From Actinomycetota bacterium (GTDB lineage Bacteria > Actinomycetota > Acidimicrobiia > Acidimicrobiales > Ilumatobacteraceae), in NCBI GenBank assembly GCA_016871395.1, contig VFYV01000005.1, forward strand, positions 1 to 64,000: 64,000 nt of DNA, given 5' to 3'. Made by a program: the position numbers and the translations under genes. This document shows positions 7,143 to 16,184 of this stretch, piece after piece. Below the pieces are notes generated by a model that was not told where the DNA came from, ran no database searches, and saw only the letters and a program-made list of their open reading frames with translations. The stretch's first letter is position 1; each line of letters opens with the position of its first letter.

Positions 7143-8884
7143 CGCAGGATCGCTCCCCCCGGTTCCGGGATCGGACTGCGCGGCGAGAACAGACCTCCTG
7201 TGCATTCGACGATGTCGATGGATCGAGCCTGGGCCTCGAGGAATCGGGAAACGCACATCAGTTCGTCGTACAACTCACGGGACAACGGTTCACTTTGTGA
7301 CGTCGGTGGCGATGCGGGAACGAGCAGCGATTCGATGGCGCAGAGCACGGGACTCGGATTCGCGGTCAGGGGCGTGAACATCTGCTCATTCAGTCGGGTG
7401 CCGAGGAGGACTCCATGATCGAGTTCGAAAACCACGTCGTTGTGTCGGATCACCAGTCGTTCGGCACGACGCAATTGTTCGCAACGACGCTGGCGAGAGA
7501 GCGCCTGCGACAAGGCCTGCATCCGATCGCGCACGTTGGCGGCTTCTTCGTAGCGCTGGGCCGCGGCAAGCGCACGCATCTTTTCGTCGAGTATGCCGAA
7601 GAGTGCGGAGGAGTCGGCGGTGAGGGCCGAGGCGATGAACTGCACCACCTCGGAGTACTTCGCGGCATCGGCGGTACCCGAGCAAGGGCACATGGCGACG
7701 CCGAGTTGAGCCGCCGAGCAGACCGGTGCACCCGCGGGAGCGACGTAGGAGCGGCCCATGCGAACCGAGCACCGTCGCAGGGGAACCACCGACTCGAGCG
7801 CTTCCACCACCAGTCGCGCGGCGGTGCGACTGGGTAGAGGTCCGATGTGTATGCCCGCCGAGGCTCTCCCGGTGCCGGGGTTCTTGACGATCACGAGACG
7901 GGGCCATTCCTCCTCCAGCGTGAGTCGGACGTAGCAGTATTTGTCGCTCGTCGTTCCGGCACGGTTGTACTGAGGTAGCACGCGTTGGATCAGTCGCATC
8001 TCGAGAATTTCCGCGGTTACCGGGTCCGGAGTCTCGATGTGATCGACGCGGTGCACGACGCGCAACATCGATCCGACCTTGCGCCGACTCTCGGCGGTGC
8101 TGAAATAGCTCCGCACCCGTTGACGCAAATTGGTGGCCTTGCCGACGTAGAGGATGCGCCCGTTCACGTCCGAGAAGATGTACACACCCGGTGCGCGGGG
8201 AAGGTCCTCGGTGAGTCGCAACTTGGACGCTTGCGGGTGGGTGTCGAGCCGCGGGAGTCCGATGAGGTCGTCCAGACCGAGCACCCCGAACCCGGCGGCC
8301 CGCTCGAGCAGAAAGTGCAACAAATCGGCGGTCGCCAGTGCGTCATCCAGGGCTCGGTGGCTCGGTTGGTGGGCCAGACGCAGTCGTGATGCGAGGGTTC
8401 CGAGTTTGCAGTCCGGCACCTCGCTACCCAACAGTCGTCGGGCCAACGGGACCGTGTCCACCACTTTGTTGCCGAGAGGGTCGCGATCATCGTCGATCAA
8501 CGCGGCATTGAGGAAGCCCATGTCGAATCGGGAGTTGTGCGCGACGAGTACGGCATCACCGATGAAGTGCACGAGGGTCCCCAGCACCGACTCCATGCGC
8601 GGTGCCGGGAAGACCATCGATTCGGTGATTCCGGTGAGCATCGTGATGTACGGGGGGATCGGAACACCGGGGTTGACGAGCGTCTGAAAGGTTCCCAGGC
8701 ATTCGCCGCCGCGGTACTTGACCGCACCGATCTCGGTGATCCGATCGGTCTCGCAGGACCCACCGGTGGTCTCGAAGTCGATGACGCAGAAAGTGACGTC
8801 GCTCAGGGGCGTGCCCATGTCGTCGAAAGTGCGCTGAACGACGCGTCGTTCGCGCGACGAGGGAGAGACGATCGAATCAGGCAC
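7130..8884 (-). CDS. DEDDh exonuclease fused to a UvrC-like GIY-YIG nuclease
   Basis: A 584-residue fusion. The N-terminal DnaQ-type 3'-5' exonuclease (about 45-205) has D and E in CVIDFETTG, a third acid in HNSRFDMGFL and the HRALDDALATADLL motif of the DEDDh class. A linker leads to a GIY-YIG domain (PGVYIFSD...ILYVGKATNLRQRV, about 235-310) like the N-terminus of UvrC, then a UvrB-contact-like helix pair (EKMRALAAAQRYEEAANVRDR). The UvrC C-terminal RNase H and HhH domains are missing. The architecture matches actinobacterial DEDD exonuclease proteins such as mycobacterial Rv2191. GTG at 8884 is preferred because AACACT stands 6 nt upstream; an in-frame ATG at 8923 is possible. Confidence 0.88.
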   Translation of the reverse strand: MPDSIVSPSSRERRVVQRTFDDMGTPLSDVTFCVIDFETTGGSCETDRITEIGAVKYRGGECLGTFQTLVNPGVPIPPYITMLTGITESMVFPAPRMESVLGTLVHFIGDAVLVAHNSRFDMGFLNAALIDDDRDPLGNKVVDTVPLARRLLGSEVPDCKLGTLASRLRLAHQPSHRALDDALATADLLHFLLERAAGFGVLGLDDLIGLPRLDTHPQASKLRLTEDLPRAPGVYIFSDVNGRILYVGKATNLRQRVRSYFSTAESRRKVGSMLRVVHRVDHIETPDPVTAEILEMRLIQRVLPQYNRAGTTSDKYCYVRLTLEEEWPRLVIVKNPGTGRASAGIHIGPLPSRTAARLVVEALESVVPLRRCSVRMGRSYVAPAGAPVCSAAQLGVAMCPCSGTADAAKYSEVVQFIASALTADSSALFGILDEKMRALAAAQRYEEAANVRDRMQALSQALSRQRRCEQLRRAERLVIRHNDVVFELDHGVLLGTRLNEQMFTPLTANPSPVLCAIESLLVPASPPTSQSEPLSRELYDELMCVSRFLEAQARSIDIVECTGGLFSPRSPIPEPGGAILRQVA

Positions 8885-8890
8885 CCGCCC

Positions 8891-8896
8891 AGTGTT
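8891..8896 (-). promoter_or_regulatory. -10 element of the DEDDh/GIY-YIG gene
   Basis: AACACT on the minus strand, 6 nt before the GTG at 8884; no ribosome-binding site is present. Confidence 0.35.
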
Positions 8897-8947
8897 CCCG
8901 AACAAGTGTTCCCCGTCAAGCATCAGGAGGTGTGAACACGGGCAATC

Positions 8948-8953
8948 TACGAT
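8948..8953 (+). promoter_or_regulatory. -10 element of the small zinc-ribbon gene
   Basis: TACGAT 6 nt before the ATG at 8960, giving a leaderless geometry. Confidence 0.45.
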
Positions 8954-8959
8954 CGGGGC

Positions 8960-9199
8960 ATGATTCCGCGAATGCGCTGCACGTCATGCGGAAACCTCAC
9001 CCGCTTCGACGTCGTGCGCCGGACCCGGACGTCGGCGTTCCACCATTACAGCACCGCGGGACGACTCGAGATCGAAGACGTCGCGGTTCTGGAGGACGAG
9101 ATCGAATCCGTCACCTGCCGTTGGTGCGGACCCGCGGGGGAGGTGCAGGAAATCGATCCCGCCGACGAGGCGGTCGAGAACCCAAGCGGCGATTCCTGA
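8960..9199 (+). CDS. Small zinc-ribbon protein, function unknown
   Basis: A 79-residue soluble protein. CTSCGN near the N-terminus and CRWCGP near residue 53 form two CxxC knuckles that would bind one zinc. Between them lies a conserved-looking stretch TSAFHHYSTAGRLEIEDV. The C-terminus is acidic. It is transcribed divergently from the exonuclease fusion from a shared 75-nt region. Not assigned to a function; a nucleic-acid or protein-binding zinc ribbon is all the sequence supports. Confidence 0.8.
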   Translation: MIPRMRCTSCGNLTRFDVVRRTRTSAFHHYSTAGRLEIEDVAVLEDEIESVTCRWCGPAGEVQEIDPADEAVENPSGDS

Positions 9200-9274
9200 G
9201 ATCGTCGAACATCCACCTCCATGTCGACCACCGTTGCTCGGCTCTACCCGCCGGTCCCGACGTCGTGCAACCGT

Positions 9275-10012
9275 TCAGGCCGTCGGCGTCGACCGCGGCG
9301 GGAGGCGACGCAGGCTCCAACGGACGGCCAGCACCCACCCGACAGCGACGGCGGTGGCGAAGATCAACCATTGGATCGCGTACGACAGGTGTGGCCCGTC
9401 GCTGAGTCTCGGCCCCGCCACGGGGGTCAGCACCGGACTCTCGGAGGGATCGGAGTTCTCCAGCGCCAACACGATGTCGAGTAGATCGCCATCGATCTGT
9501 TCGTCGAGACGGTCGATGTCGAGTCGCAAGAACTCGTCGAGATCACCACTCGCCTCGGCGGGTTGACCCGTCCGACGCACCTCCGTGGATCTGACCGTGC
9601 CGATCAGCCGCACCTCTCCTTCAGGAGCCGGCGGGGCCTGGTCGCTGAGGGCGACGAAACCACGATTCACGAGGATCGTTCGACCGTCCTCGAGGCGAAA
9701 AGGCGTCACCACGTTGATACCCGCGCGACCGTTTTGGCTGCGGTTGACGATGGCCACCTGTTCGTCGACCAGGTAAACACCCTTGGCACCCAGCGAACGC
9801 CATTCGAGTTCGGCCGGATCCATGTCGGCGGTGTCGAGATCGGCGACGTCGACCAAAGGCAACGACGTCCGAGCACGAACCTCGTCGTTGAAGTCGCTTC
9901 GTTCGCCCTTGCGGTCGAATTGCCAGCGCGAGAGGAGCAACATCGCGATGATGCCGGTCAGGCAGAGCAGATGGAAGAAGATCCACTTGGGTCTGAGCAG
10001 GAACCGGAGCAC
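9275..10012 (-). CDS. SURF1-like cytochrome oxidase assembly protein
   Basis: Inner-membrane protein of 245 residues with one TM helix at each end (about 9-27 and 208-228) and a periplasmic domain between, the SURF1 topology. The N-terminal LLSRWQFDRK and the central INVVTPFRLEDGRTILVNRGF are family hallmarks. SURF1 helps insert haem a into subunit I of aa3-type cytochrome c oxidase, so its presence points to aerobic respiration. GTG start at 10012 is supported by a TACCTT hexamer 6 nt upstream. Divergent from the DUF4262 gene with only 33 nt between starts. Confidence 0.9.
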   Translation of the reverse strand: MLRFLLRPKWIFFHLLCLTGIIAMLLLSRWQFDRKGERSDFNDEVRARTSLPLVDVADLDTADMDPAELEWRSLGAKGVYLVDEQVAIVNRSQNGRAGINVVTPFRLEDGRTILVNRGFVALSDQAPPAPEGEVRLIGTVRSTEVRRTGQPAEASGDLDEFLRLDIDRLDEQIDGDLLDIVLALENSDPSESPVLTPVAGPRLSDGPHLSYAIQWLIFATAVAVGWVLAVRWSLRRLPPRSTPTA

Positions 10013-10018
10013 GAGAAC

Positions 10019-10024
10019 AAGGTA
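10019..10024 (-). promoter_or_regulatory. -10 element of the SURF1 gene
   Basis: TACCTT on the minus strand, 6 nt before the GTG. The divergent DUF4262 promoter must lie in the same 33 nt; AACGAT at 10034-10039 is its best -10. Confidence 0.4.
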
Positions 10025-10045
10025 GCGGTGTGGAACGATGTGGTC

Positions 10046-10552
10046 ATGGGTTCATCGCCGTCGGAGTTGCCGAATTTCCGCATCCCCCATGCCGAGAAAA
10101 TCGAGTGGATGATCGAGACGAAGGGATGGGCGCTCGAGCCGGTGTCGGCCGAGCCATCCGGTGACCCACCGACGCCGGGGTACTGCTACACGATCGGCTT
10201 GCCCGACTTGCACGGCTTTCCCGAGATCGTGGTGTTCGGGCTCACTCCGGTGGCCATCAGTGGATTGCTCGACATGGTCGTCGATCAGTTGGCATCGGGA
10301 GTCGTCATCCCTATCGACACCGAACTCGTCGGTTTGTTCGACAACGATCTGCGCTGTATCTTCGCCAGCGTCGACGTCACGACACGAGTCGACATGTTTC
10401 GCACCGGAGTGGCCTGGCATCGCAGCGAGTCCTTCGCGATGGTTCAGTTGTTGTGGCCCGATCGAAACGGCTGGTTGCCGAACGAGTCTGGTTTCGACCC
10501 CGCGGTACGCCTTGCCCAACCGGTGATCGGACGGGTCGAAGGGGAACACTGA
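10046..10552 (+). CDS. DUF4262 domain protein
   Basis: A 168-residue soluble protein of the DUF4262 family, recognised by the block around YCYTIGLPDLHGFPEIVVFGL and the later FRTGVAWHRSESFAMVQLLWPD. The family has no established function. The open frame extends far upstream on paper, but the ATG at 10046 is the start because the divergent SURF1 gene begins at 10012. Its stop codon shares a base with the ATG of the mannosidase gene (TGATG), so the two are translated from one message. Confidence 0.82.
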   Translation: MGSSPSELPNFRIPHAEKIEWMIETKGWALEPVSAEPSGDPPTPGYCYTIGLPDLHGFPEIVVFGLTPVAISGLLDMVVDQLASGVVIPIDTELVGLFDNDLRCIFASVDVTTRVDMFRTGVAWHRSESFAMVQLLWPDRNGWLPNESGFDPAVRLAQPVIGRVEGEH

Positions 10553-13500
10553 TGGCCCATCGTGTCACGGCCCCGGCGATGCAGCGAGCGCAACGACTCC
10601 TGACGCAGCGGATCCGGCCGCGGGTGCTGTCGTGTGAGACCGAGATGACGATCGAAGCCATCGACGAAGCATTCGAGGCTCCGCGATACGAGGATGCGGT
10701 GCGGGCACCTCGGCGGGTCGTCGCGTCGGGCGCCCCATGGGGGCGTCCTTGGTGCACCACTTGGTTTCGGCTCGCGGGCACCGTCGGCGAAGAGCACGCC
10801 GGACGGCGATTGGTGGCCACCATCGACATCGGTTTCAACGGCCGATACGACGGGTTTCAGGCCGAGGCAATCGCCTGGATGGATGGTCGGATCGTTCATG
10901 CCATCCAACCCGACCGACGCGCGATCGACCTCGGAGAGCGCGCGATCGGGGATCTCATCGAGATCTGGGTCGAGGCGGCCGCAACGCCGGTCATCGCCGG
11001 ACACGCGTCCGGATACGGCCCGACGTCGCTCGGAGATCCGCAGACTGCGCCGAATGTGCCTCTCTACGTGATGCGTCGAGCCGGCATCGCGGTTTTCGAC
11101 CCCGCCGTGGAAGAGTTGGCGTTGCGTCTGCAGGCGGTCATCGATCTCACCCTCGACTCGTCGGAGAGCGAGGCCGGTCGAGCGCGCCTGCTCGACGCCC
11201 TCGAACGAGCCGGGGATGCCATCGACGTGAACGACGTGTCGGGCACGGCCGGCGCGGCCATCGACGCGCTGTCATCGGTGTTCGACGGATCCGGGCCCCG
11301 GCCCCGCCATCGGGTCGTGGCGAGCGGTCATGCTCATCTCGACACGGCGTGGTTGTGGCCGATCCGCGAGACGCGCCGCAAGGCGGTGCGCACCTTCGCG
11401 AACGCGGTGCATTTGTTGCGGCTCAATCCCGATGTGGTGTTCACACACAGCCAGGCCCAGCATTACGACTGGGTGCGCGAAGACGCGCCGCAGGTGTTCG
11501 ATGAGGTGCGTCGACTGGCGGCCGAGGGTCGATGGGAACCGGTCGGAGGGATGTGGGTCGAAACCGACCTCAATCTGCCTTCGGGGGAGAGCCTGCTGAG
11601 GCAGATGGTTCATGGTCAACGGGCCTTCGAATCCTGGTTCGGTCGTCGATGCGATGGCGCGTTCCTGCCCGACGACTTCGGCTACCCCGGTTCGTTGCCC
11701 CAGATCATTCGACATGGTGGTGGTCGTTGGTTCTTCACGCAAAAGTTGAGTTGGAACGAAACGAACCGCATGCCGCATCACAGTTTTTGGTGGGAGGGCA
11801 TCGATGGCTCGAGGCTGTTCACTCACTTCAGTCCGGTGGACACCTACAACGCCAACCTCATGCCCTCCCAACTACGGTTCGCCGAGAGGAACTTCACCGA
11901 TCATGCGGGCGCGACGATGTCCTTGGCCTTGTTCGGTCACGGTGACGGCGGTGGGGGTCCGACGCAACAGATGATCGATCGCGGACGCATCGTGGGCCGC
12001 ATGGATTCGGTACCCGCGGTTACGTTCGGGACGGTGGCGGGCTTCTTCGACGATGCCATCGAGGAGTACGGCGCTCGCGCACCGGTTTGGGTGGGCGAGA
12101 TGTACTTCGAGAAACATCGGGGAACGTACAGCTCTCAGATCGGCACCAAGCAGGGCAATCGCAACTGTGAGCGACTGTTACACGAAATCGAACTATGGTC
12201 CTCGTCGACGACGGGAAAAACACTCGCGCTGGAGGTGTGGTGGCGTCGAGTTCTGACGCAACAGTTCCACGACATCATTCCGGGCTCCTCCATCGCCTGG
12301 GTACACCGGGATGCCGAGGCCGAGCATGCGGCGGTAGCGCGGGAGATCGAAGAAGCGATCGAGGAGGTGTTGTCGCCCCGTTCCGACGACACCTGCTGGT
12401 TGGCGAATCCGGCACCGGTCGATCTGGACGGTGTCGTCGATGTCGGTGGAAGACCCGAGCGAGTGATGGTTCCGGCCATGAGTATCGTCGATCTCGCTCG
12501 GGCCCGTCGTCCTCCCTCGAACCCGGTGCGGTTCGAATTCGGTGCCGACGGAAGGTCTCTCGTGGTCGAGAACGGATTGGTCCGTGTCACTTGGGCCGAC
12601 GACGGAGGAATCGTCTCACTCGTCCACGTCGACAGTGGTCGCGAGTTGGTGCGCCCCGGACTCCGCATCGGTTTGACGATCCGGCGGGACACTCCGGCCG
12701 AGTACGACGCGTGGGACATCGACCGGGCCGACGCCGATGCCCCGGCCACCTTCATCGAATCGCAGGGTCTCCCACGCGTCGAATCGGTCGACGAGCGACG
12801 AGTGGTCGTGGTCGGTGAGTTCGCCCACGGTTCCTCGCTTTTTCGAGTGCGTTGGTCCGTGGTCGCGGATTCGGCCCGGGTCGATGTGGCTTTGGATGCC
12901 GAGTGGCGCGAAGTCGAGAAACGCCTTCAACTGACGGTACCGATCGACGTGATGGCTCGCGAGGCCGTATGTGGCACTCAGTTCGGACATGTGCGTCGCG
13001 CTCGACACGGCAACACCTCGTGGGATCTGGCGCGTTTCGAAACCTGCGCGCATCGCTACGTCGTCGTCGGCGAACCCGGAGCCAGCATGGCGATCATTGC
13101 CGACGGTCCGCGAGGCTACGACACTCGTGGCGACACCCTGCGACTCACGTTGCTCCGCGCGCCACTCTTTCCCGACCCCGGGGCGGACCGCGGTGGTCGA
13201 CGTATCGAATGGTCCTATTTCGTGGCCGATCATGATGTGATTGCCGATGGTTCACTCGAGCGTGAGGCGGCGCTGGTGTCGCATCCGATCCGAGTGGTGC
13301 GTGGCACCCCCGACATCGCCCCGGTCGGCGTCCGCGTGGACTCCGGGGGTGTGTTGATCAGTTCCGTGAAGGCGGCCGATGACGCCTCGGCTGATCTCGT
13401 CATCCGGTTGTGGGAATCCCGGGGAGGACGGACCGCGGGTCGCTTGACCTTCGATCGCCCGGTGGCGACGGTGGTCGAATGCAACGCCCTCGAGGAGCCG

Positions 13501-13590
13501 TTCGACATCGCACCGATCATGGTGACGGGTGATTCGGTCGAACTGACTCTGCGTCCCTTCGAAATCAGGACCCTGCGCGTCAGGCGGTGA
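10552..13590 (+). CDS. GH38 alpha-mannosidase
   Basis: Glycoside hydrolase of family 38, 1012 residues, with no signal peptide, so probably cytosolic and acting on imported or endogenous mannosides. The catalytic domain has the zinc-binding HAHLDTAWLWP motif near residue 260, the nucleophile-bearing FLPDDFGYPG near residue 373 and the HGDGGGGPT loop near residue 463. Helical and C-terminal beta domains follow, with sites such as GMWVETDLNLPSGESLLRQ also conserved. It is coupled to DUF4262 by a TGATG overlap. Substrate linkage cannot be inferred; a PimB-like mannosyltransferase at 63 kb shows that mannolipids may exist in this cell. Confidence 0.93.
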   Translation: MAHRVTAPAMQRAQRLLTQRIRPRVLSCETEMTIEAIDEAFEAPRYEDAVRAPRRVVASGAPWGRPWCTTWFRLAGTVGEEHAGRRLVATIDIGFNGRYDGFQAEAIAWMDGRIVHAIQPDRRAIDLGERAIGDLIEIWVEAAATPVIAGHASGYGPTSLGDPQTAPNVPLYVMRRAGIAVFDPAVEELALRLQAVIDLTLDSSESEAGRARLLDALERAGDAIDVNDVSGTAGAAIDALSSVFDGSGPRPRHRVVASGHAHLDTAWLWPIRETRRKAVRTFANAVHLLRLNPDVVFTHSQAQHYDWVREDAPQVFDEVRRLAAEGRWEPVGGMWVETDLNLPSGESLLRQMVHGQRAFESWFGRRCDGAFLPDDFGYPGSLPQIIRHGGGRWFFTQKLSWNETNRMPHHSFWWEGIDGSRLFTHFSPVDTYNANLMPSQLRFAERNFTDHAGATMSLALFGHGDGGGGPTQQMIDRGRIVGRMDSVPAVTFGTVAGFFDDAIEEYGARAPVWVGEMYFEKHRGTYSSQIGTKQGNRNCERLLHEIELWSSSTTGKTLALEVWWRRVLTQQFHDIIPGSSIAWVHRDAEAEHAAVAREIEEAIEEVLSPRSDDTCWLANPAPVDLDGVVDVGGRPERVMVPAMSIVDLARARRPPSNPVRFEFGADGRSLVVENGLVRVTWADDGGIVSLVHVDSGRELVRPGLRIGLTIRRDTPAEYDAWDIDRADADAPATFIESQGLPRVESVDERRVVVVGEFAHGSSLFRVRWSVVADSARVDVALDAEWREVEKRLQLTVPIDVMAREAVCGTQFGHVRRARHGNTSWDLARFETCAHRYVVVGEPGASMAIIADGPRGYDTRGDTLRLTLLRAPLFPDPGADRGGRRIEWSYFVADHDVIADGSLEREAALVSHPIRVVRGTPDIAPVGVRVDSGGVLISSVKAADDASADLVIRLWESRGGRTAGRLTFDRPVATVVECNALEEPFDIAPIMVTGDSVELTLRPFEIRTLRVRR

Positions 13591-13649
13591 CGCCCCGAGA
13601 TGTCCTGCTTCGAAGTGCAAGGACCGTCGACGGCTGGCACACTGTGGCG

Positions 13650-14093
13650 GTGAGCACCTCGTCCACCAGCGACGCGATTCCCGTCTTGGTCTACGACGGT
13701 GACTGCGCGTTCTGCACCCGTTCGGTGCGCTTCATCGAACGTCGCATTTCGCGACACCCTCGTATCGTGGCCTGGCAGCACGCCGATCTCGAACCACTGG
13801 GTCTCACCGCCGAGATGTGTGAGACCGCAGTGCAGTGGGTCGGCACCGACGGTTCCGTGGCGTCGGGACATCGAGCCGTGGCGCGTACCTTGATCCATGG
13901 TGGTGGACTTTGGTGGGTGATGGGGCGCATCATCCTGCTCCCCGGCATCAGTTCGGTCTCGGCGTTGGTGTACCGCTGGGTGGCCAGGAATCGTCATCGG
14001 ATGCCCGGAGGAACCGCAGAGTGCGTCCTTCCGCAGGCCGAGCGAACCCCCAAGACCGGAGGCGGCGACGGCTCGGGTGGAGCATCGCCTTGA
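13650..14093 (+). CDS. DCC-family thiol-disulfide oxidoreductase (DUF393)
   Basis: A 147-residue protein with the family signature YDGDCAFCTRSVRF: a thioredoxin-like fold whose CxxC follows Asp. A hydrophobic stretch around 90-115 is typical of DCC proteins and may touch the membrane. The role is probably thiol-disulfide exchange, substrate unknown. GTG start at 13650 is chosen because the motif should lie near the N-terminus and a CACACT hexamer is 6 nt upstream. It lies between the mannosidase and the acyl-CoA mutase on the same strand, 20 nt before the latter. Confidence 0.8.
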   Translation: MSTSSTSDAIPVLVYDGDCAFCTRSVRFIERRISRHPRIVAWQHADLEPLGLTAEMCETAVQWVGTDGSVASGHRAVARTLIHGGGLWWVMGRIILLPGISSVSALVYRWVARNRHRMPGGTAECVLPQAERTPKTGGGDGSGGASP

Positions 14094-14113
14094 TTCCCCG
14101 ACACAATGGAGGC

Positions 14114-15748
14114 GTGAACTCCCCCCGACAACAGTGGCAAAAGGCCTTCGACGAATCTCGGCTTCGCGAAGGTCCTTTCCAGACGTTGTCGGGCATCCCG
14201 CTGGAACCCGTGTACGGCCCCGATGACGGCGAGTACCCCGGGCAGTACCCCTACGCCCGGGGTCCGTACGCGTCGATGTACCGCAGCAAGCTCTGGACGA
14301 TGCGCATGTTCGCCGGCTTCGGAACCGCTATCGACACCAACCGACGTTTCAAGGAGATCATCAAAGCCGGAGGTGACGGATTGTCGACCGCGTTCGACAT
14401 GCCGACCTTGTTGGGTCTCGACTCCGACGACCCAATGGCTCTGGGCGAGGTGGGTCGATGCGGCGTGGCCATCGACACCTTGGCCGACATGCGCGACCTT
14501 TTCGCCGACATCGATCTCGGACGAATCACCACGTCCATGACGATCAACTCGCCGGCTGCGGTGATGCTGGCCATGTTCGTGGCCCAAGCCGAGACCGCCG
14601 GCGTCCCCCGGGCCAACCTGGGTGGCACGCTACAGAACGACATTTTGAAGGAGTATCAGGCGCAGAAAGAATTCGTCTTCCCGCCCCGCCAGTCGATGCG
14701 ACTCGTGCGCGACACCGTGGCGTTCACCGCGGCCGAGATGCCACGTTGGCACTCCATCTCCATCTCCGGGTATCACATCCGCGAGGCTGGCTCCACCGCG
14801 GCCGAGGAACTGGCATTCACGTTGGCCAACGGATTCGCCTATGTGGAACTGGCGAGACAGGCCGGTCTGCCGGTGGACTCCTTCGCTCCGCGTTTGTCGT
14901 TCTTCTTCAACGCCCACATCGACTTCTTCGAGGAGATCGCGAAGTATCGAGCCGCGCGTCGGATCTGGGCCCGCTGGTTGAAAGATCGCTACGGCGCCAC
15001 CAGCGAGCGTTCGATGCAGTTGCGCTTCCACACCCAGACCGCTGGCGTGTCACTCACTGCCCAGCAGCCCGAGGTCAACATCGTCCGTACCGCGATCGAG
15101 GCCTTGGCCGGAGTGCTCGGCGGTACGCAGTCCCTGCACACCAACTCGATGGACGAGGCGCTCGCGTTGCCCACCGAGAAGGCTGCCCGCATCGCGTTAC
15201 GGACGCAGCAGGTGATCGCGTACGAAACGAACGTGGCTCATGTGGCCGACCCCCTCGGAGGTTCGCATTTCGTCGAGGCGCTCACCGACGAAATGGAACG
15301 TCGAGCCGAGGAGATCTTCGCCAAAATCGACGAAATGGGTCGAGGCTCGATCCTCGAGGGTTGCATCACCGGCATCGAGGAGAACTGGTTCCAAGGTCGT
15401 ATCGCCGACAGCGCATACGAATTGGAGCAGAACTTCAATCGGGGCGAGCGCATCGTGGTCGGAGTGAATCGCTTCTTGGAAGGCAACGACGACGACGACC
15501 TGGCGATCCTGAAGATCACGAACGAGGACGAGGCCAAGCAGAAGCAGAGATTGTCGAAAGTGCGGAGCGATCGAAACGATGCCGCGGTTCGAGACGCGCT
15601 CGATCGCCTGGCCAAGGACGCCGTGGACTCCGAGGTTAATTTGATGCCCGCATTGATCGACGCCTCGCTGGCGTACGTGACGGTGGGCGAGATGATGAAC
15701 ACCATGGCCGGCGTGTTCGGTCGTCACGTCGAAGTGCCGACGATCTGA
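14114..15748 (+). CDS. B12-dependent acyl-CoA mutase large subunit, isobutyryl-CoA mutase type
   Basis: Radical carbon-skeleton mutase, 544 residues, containing only the substrate-binding TIM barrel; the cobalamin domain is the next gene. That split is found in IcmA/IcmB and HcmA/HcmB. Numbering runs at a constant offset of 23 from Propionibacterium methylmalonyl-CoA mutase. The two residues that hold the carboxylate of methylmalonyl-CoA, Y89 and R207, are F66 and Q184 here, which is the isobutyryl-CoA mutase signature; H244 is kept as H221. The reaction is therefore probably isobutyryl-CoA to butyryl-CoA interconversion, linking valine and fatty-acid metabolism. Automatic labels would call it methylmalonyl-CoA mutase. 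GTG start; a GGAGG just before it is unusually close. Confidence 0.9.
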   Translation: MNSPRQQWQKAFDESRLREGPFQTLSGIPLEPVYGPDDGEYPGQYPYARGPYASMYRSKLWTMRMFAGFGTAIDTNRRFKEIIKAGGDGLSTAFDMPTLLGLDSDDPMALGEVGRCGVAIDTLADMRDLFADIDLGRITTSMTINSPAAVMLAMFVAQAETAGVPRANLGGTLQNDILKEYQAQKEFVFPPRQSMRLVRDTVAFTAAEMPRWHSISISGYHIREAGSTAAEELAFTLANGFAYVELARQAGLPVDSFAPRLSFFFNAHIDFFEEIAKYRAARRIWARWLKDRYGATSERSMQLRFHTQTAGVSLTAQQPEVNIVRTAIEALAGVLGGTQSLHTNSMDEALALPTEKAARIALRTQQVIAYETNVAHVADPLGGSHFVEALTDEMERRAEEIFAKIDEMGRGSILEGCITGIEENWFQGRIADSAYELEQNFNRGERIVVGVNRFLEGNDDDDLAILKITNEDEAKQKQRLSKVRSDRNDAAVRDALDRLAKDAVDSEVNLMPALIDASLAYVTVGEMMNTMAGVFGRHVEVPTI

Positions 15749-15767
15749 GAGTGAGCGGGGAGGGCCC

Positions 15768-16181
15768 ATGACTCGGGACTCGACGCCGGGTTCGTTGCGG
15801 GTGTTGGTGGCCAAGGTCGGCCTCGATGGTCATGATCGAGGAGTGAAGGTGGTCGCCCGTTTGTTACGCGACGCTGGCATCGAAGTGATCTACACCGGAT
15901 TGTTCCAGACTCCCGAGACCGTGGCCGCCGCCGCCGTGGACGAGGACGTCGATGTCGTCGGCCTGTCGATGTTGTCGGGGGCGCACATGACGCTGGCACC
16001 CCTGGTGGTCAAGGCCATTCGTGATCGGGGTTCGGACATTCCCGTCGTTCTGGGTGGGATCGTTCCCAGTCAGGACGTCGAAGAACTCGCCGCCGGGGGA
16101 ATCGCGGCAGTGTTGGGGCCGGGCGCACCGGCGGATCAGGTGGTCGAGGTCGTTCGCAAGGTCGCCGCTTCTCGAAGCTGA
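15768..16181 (+). CDS. Acyl-CoA mutase small subunit, cobalamin-binding
   Basis: A 137-residue Rossmann-like B12-binding protein. The DxHxxG motif that provides the lower axial histidine to cobalt is seen in [16 protein letters not shown], followed by the [13 protein letters not shown] and [11 protein letters not shown] loops of the same fold. Its length matches IcmB/HcmB and it lies 19 nt behind the large subunit, so the two form one holoenzyme. No MeaB/ArgK-type G-protein chaperone gene accompanies the pair in this window. Confidence 0.92.
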   Translation: MTRDSTPGSLRVLVAKVGLDGHDRGVKVVARLLRDAGIEVIYTGLFQTPETVAAAAVDEDVDVVGLSMLSGAHMTLAPLVVKAIRDRGSDIPVVLGGIVPSQDVEELAAGGIAAVLGPGAPADQVVEVVRKVAASRS

Positions 16182-16184
16182 CTG

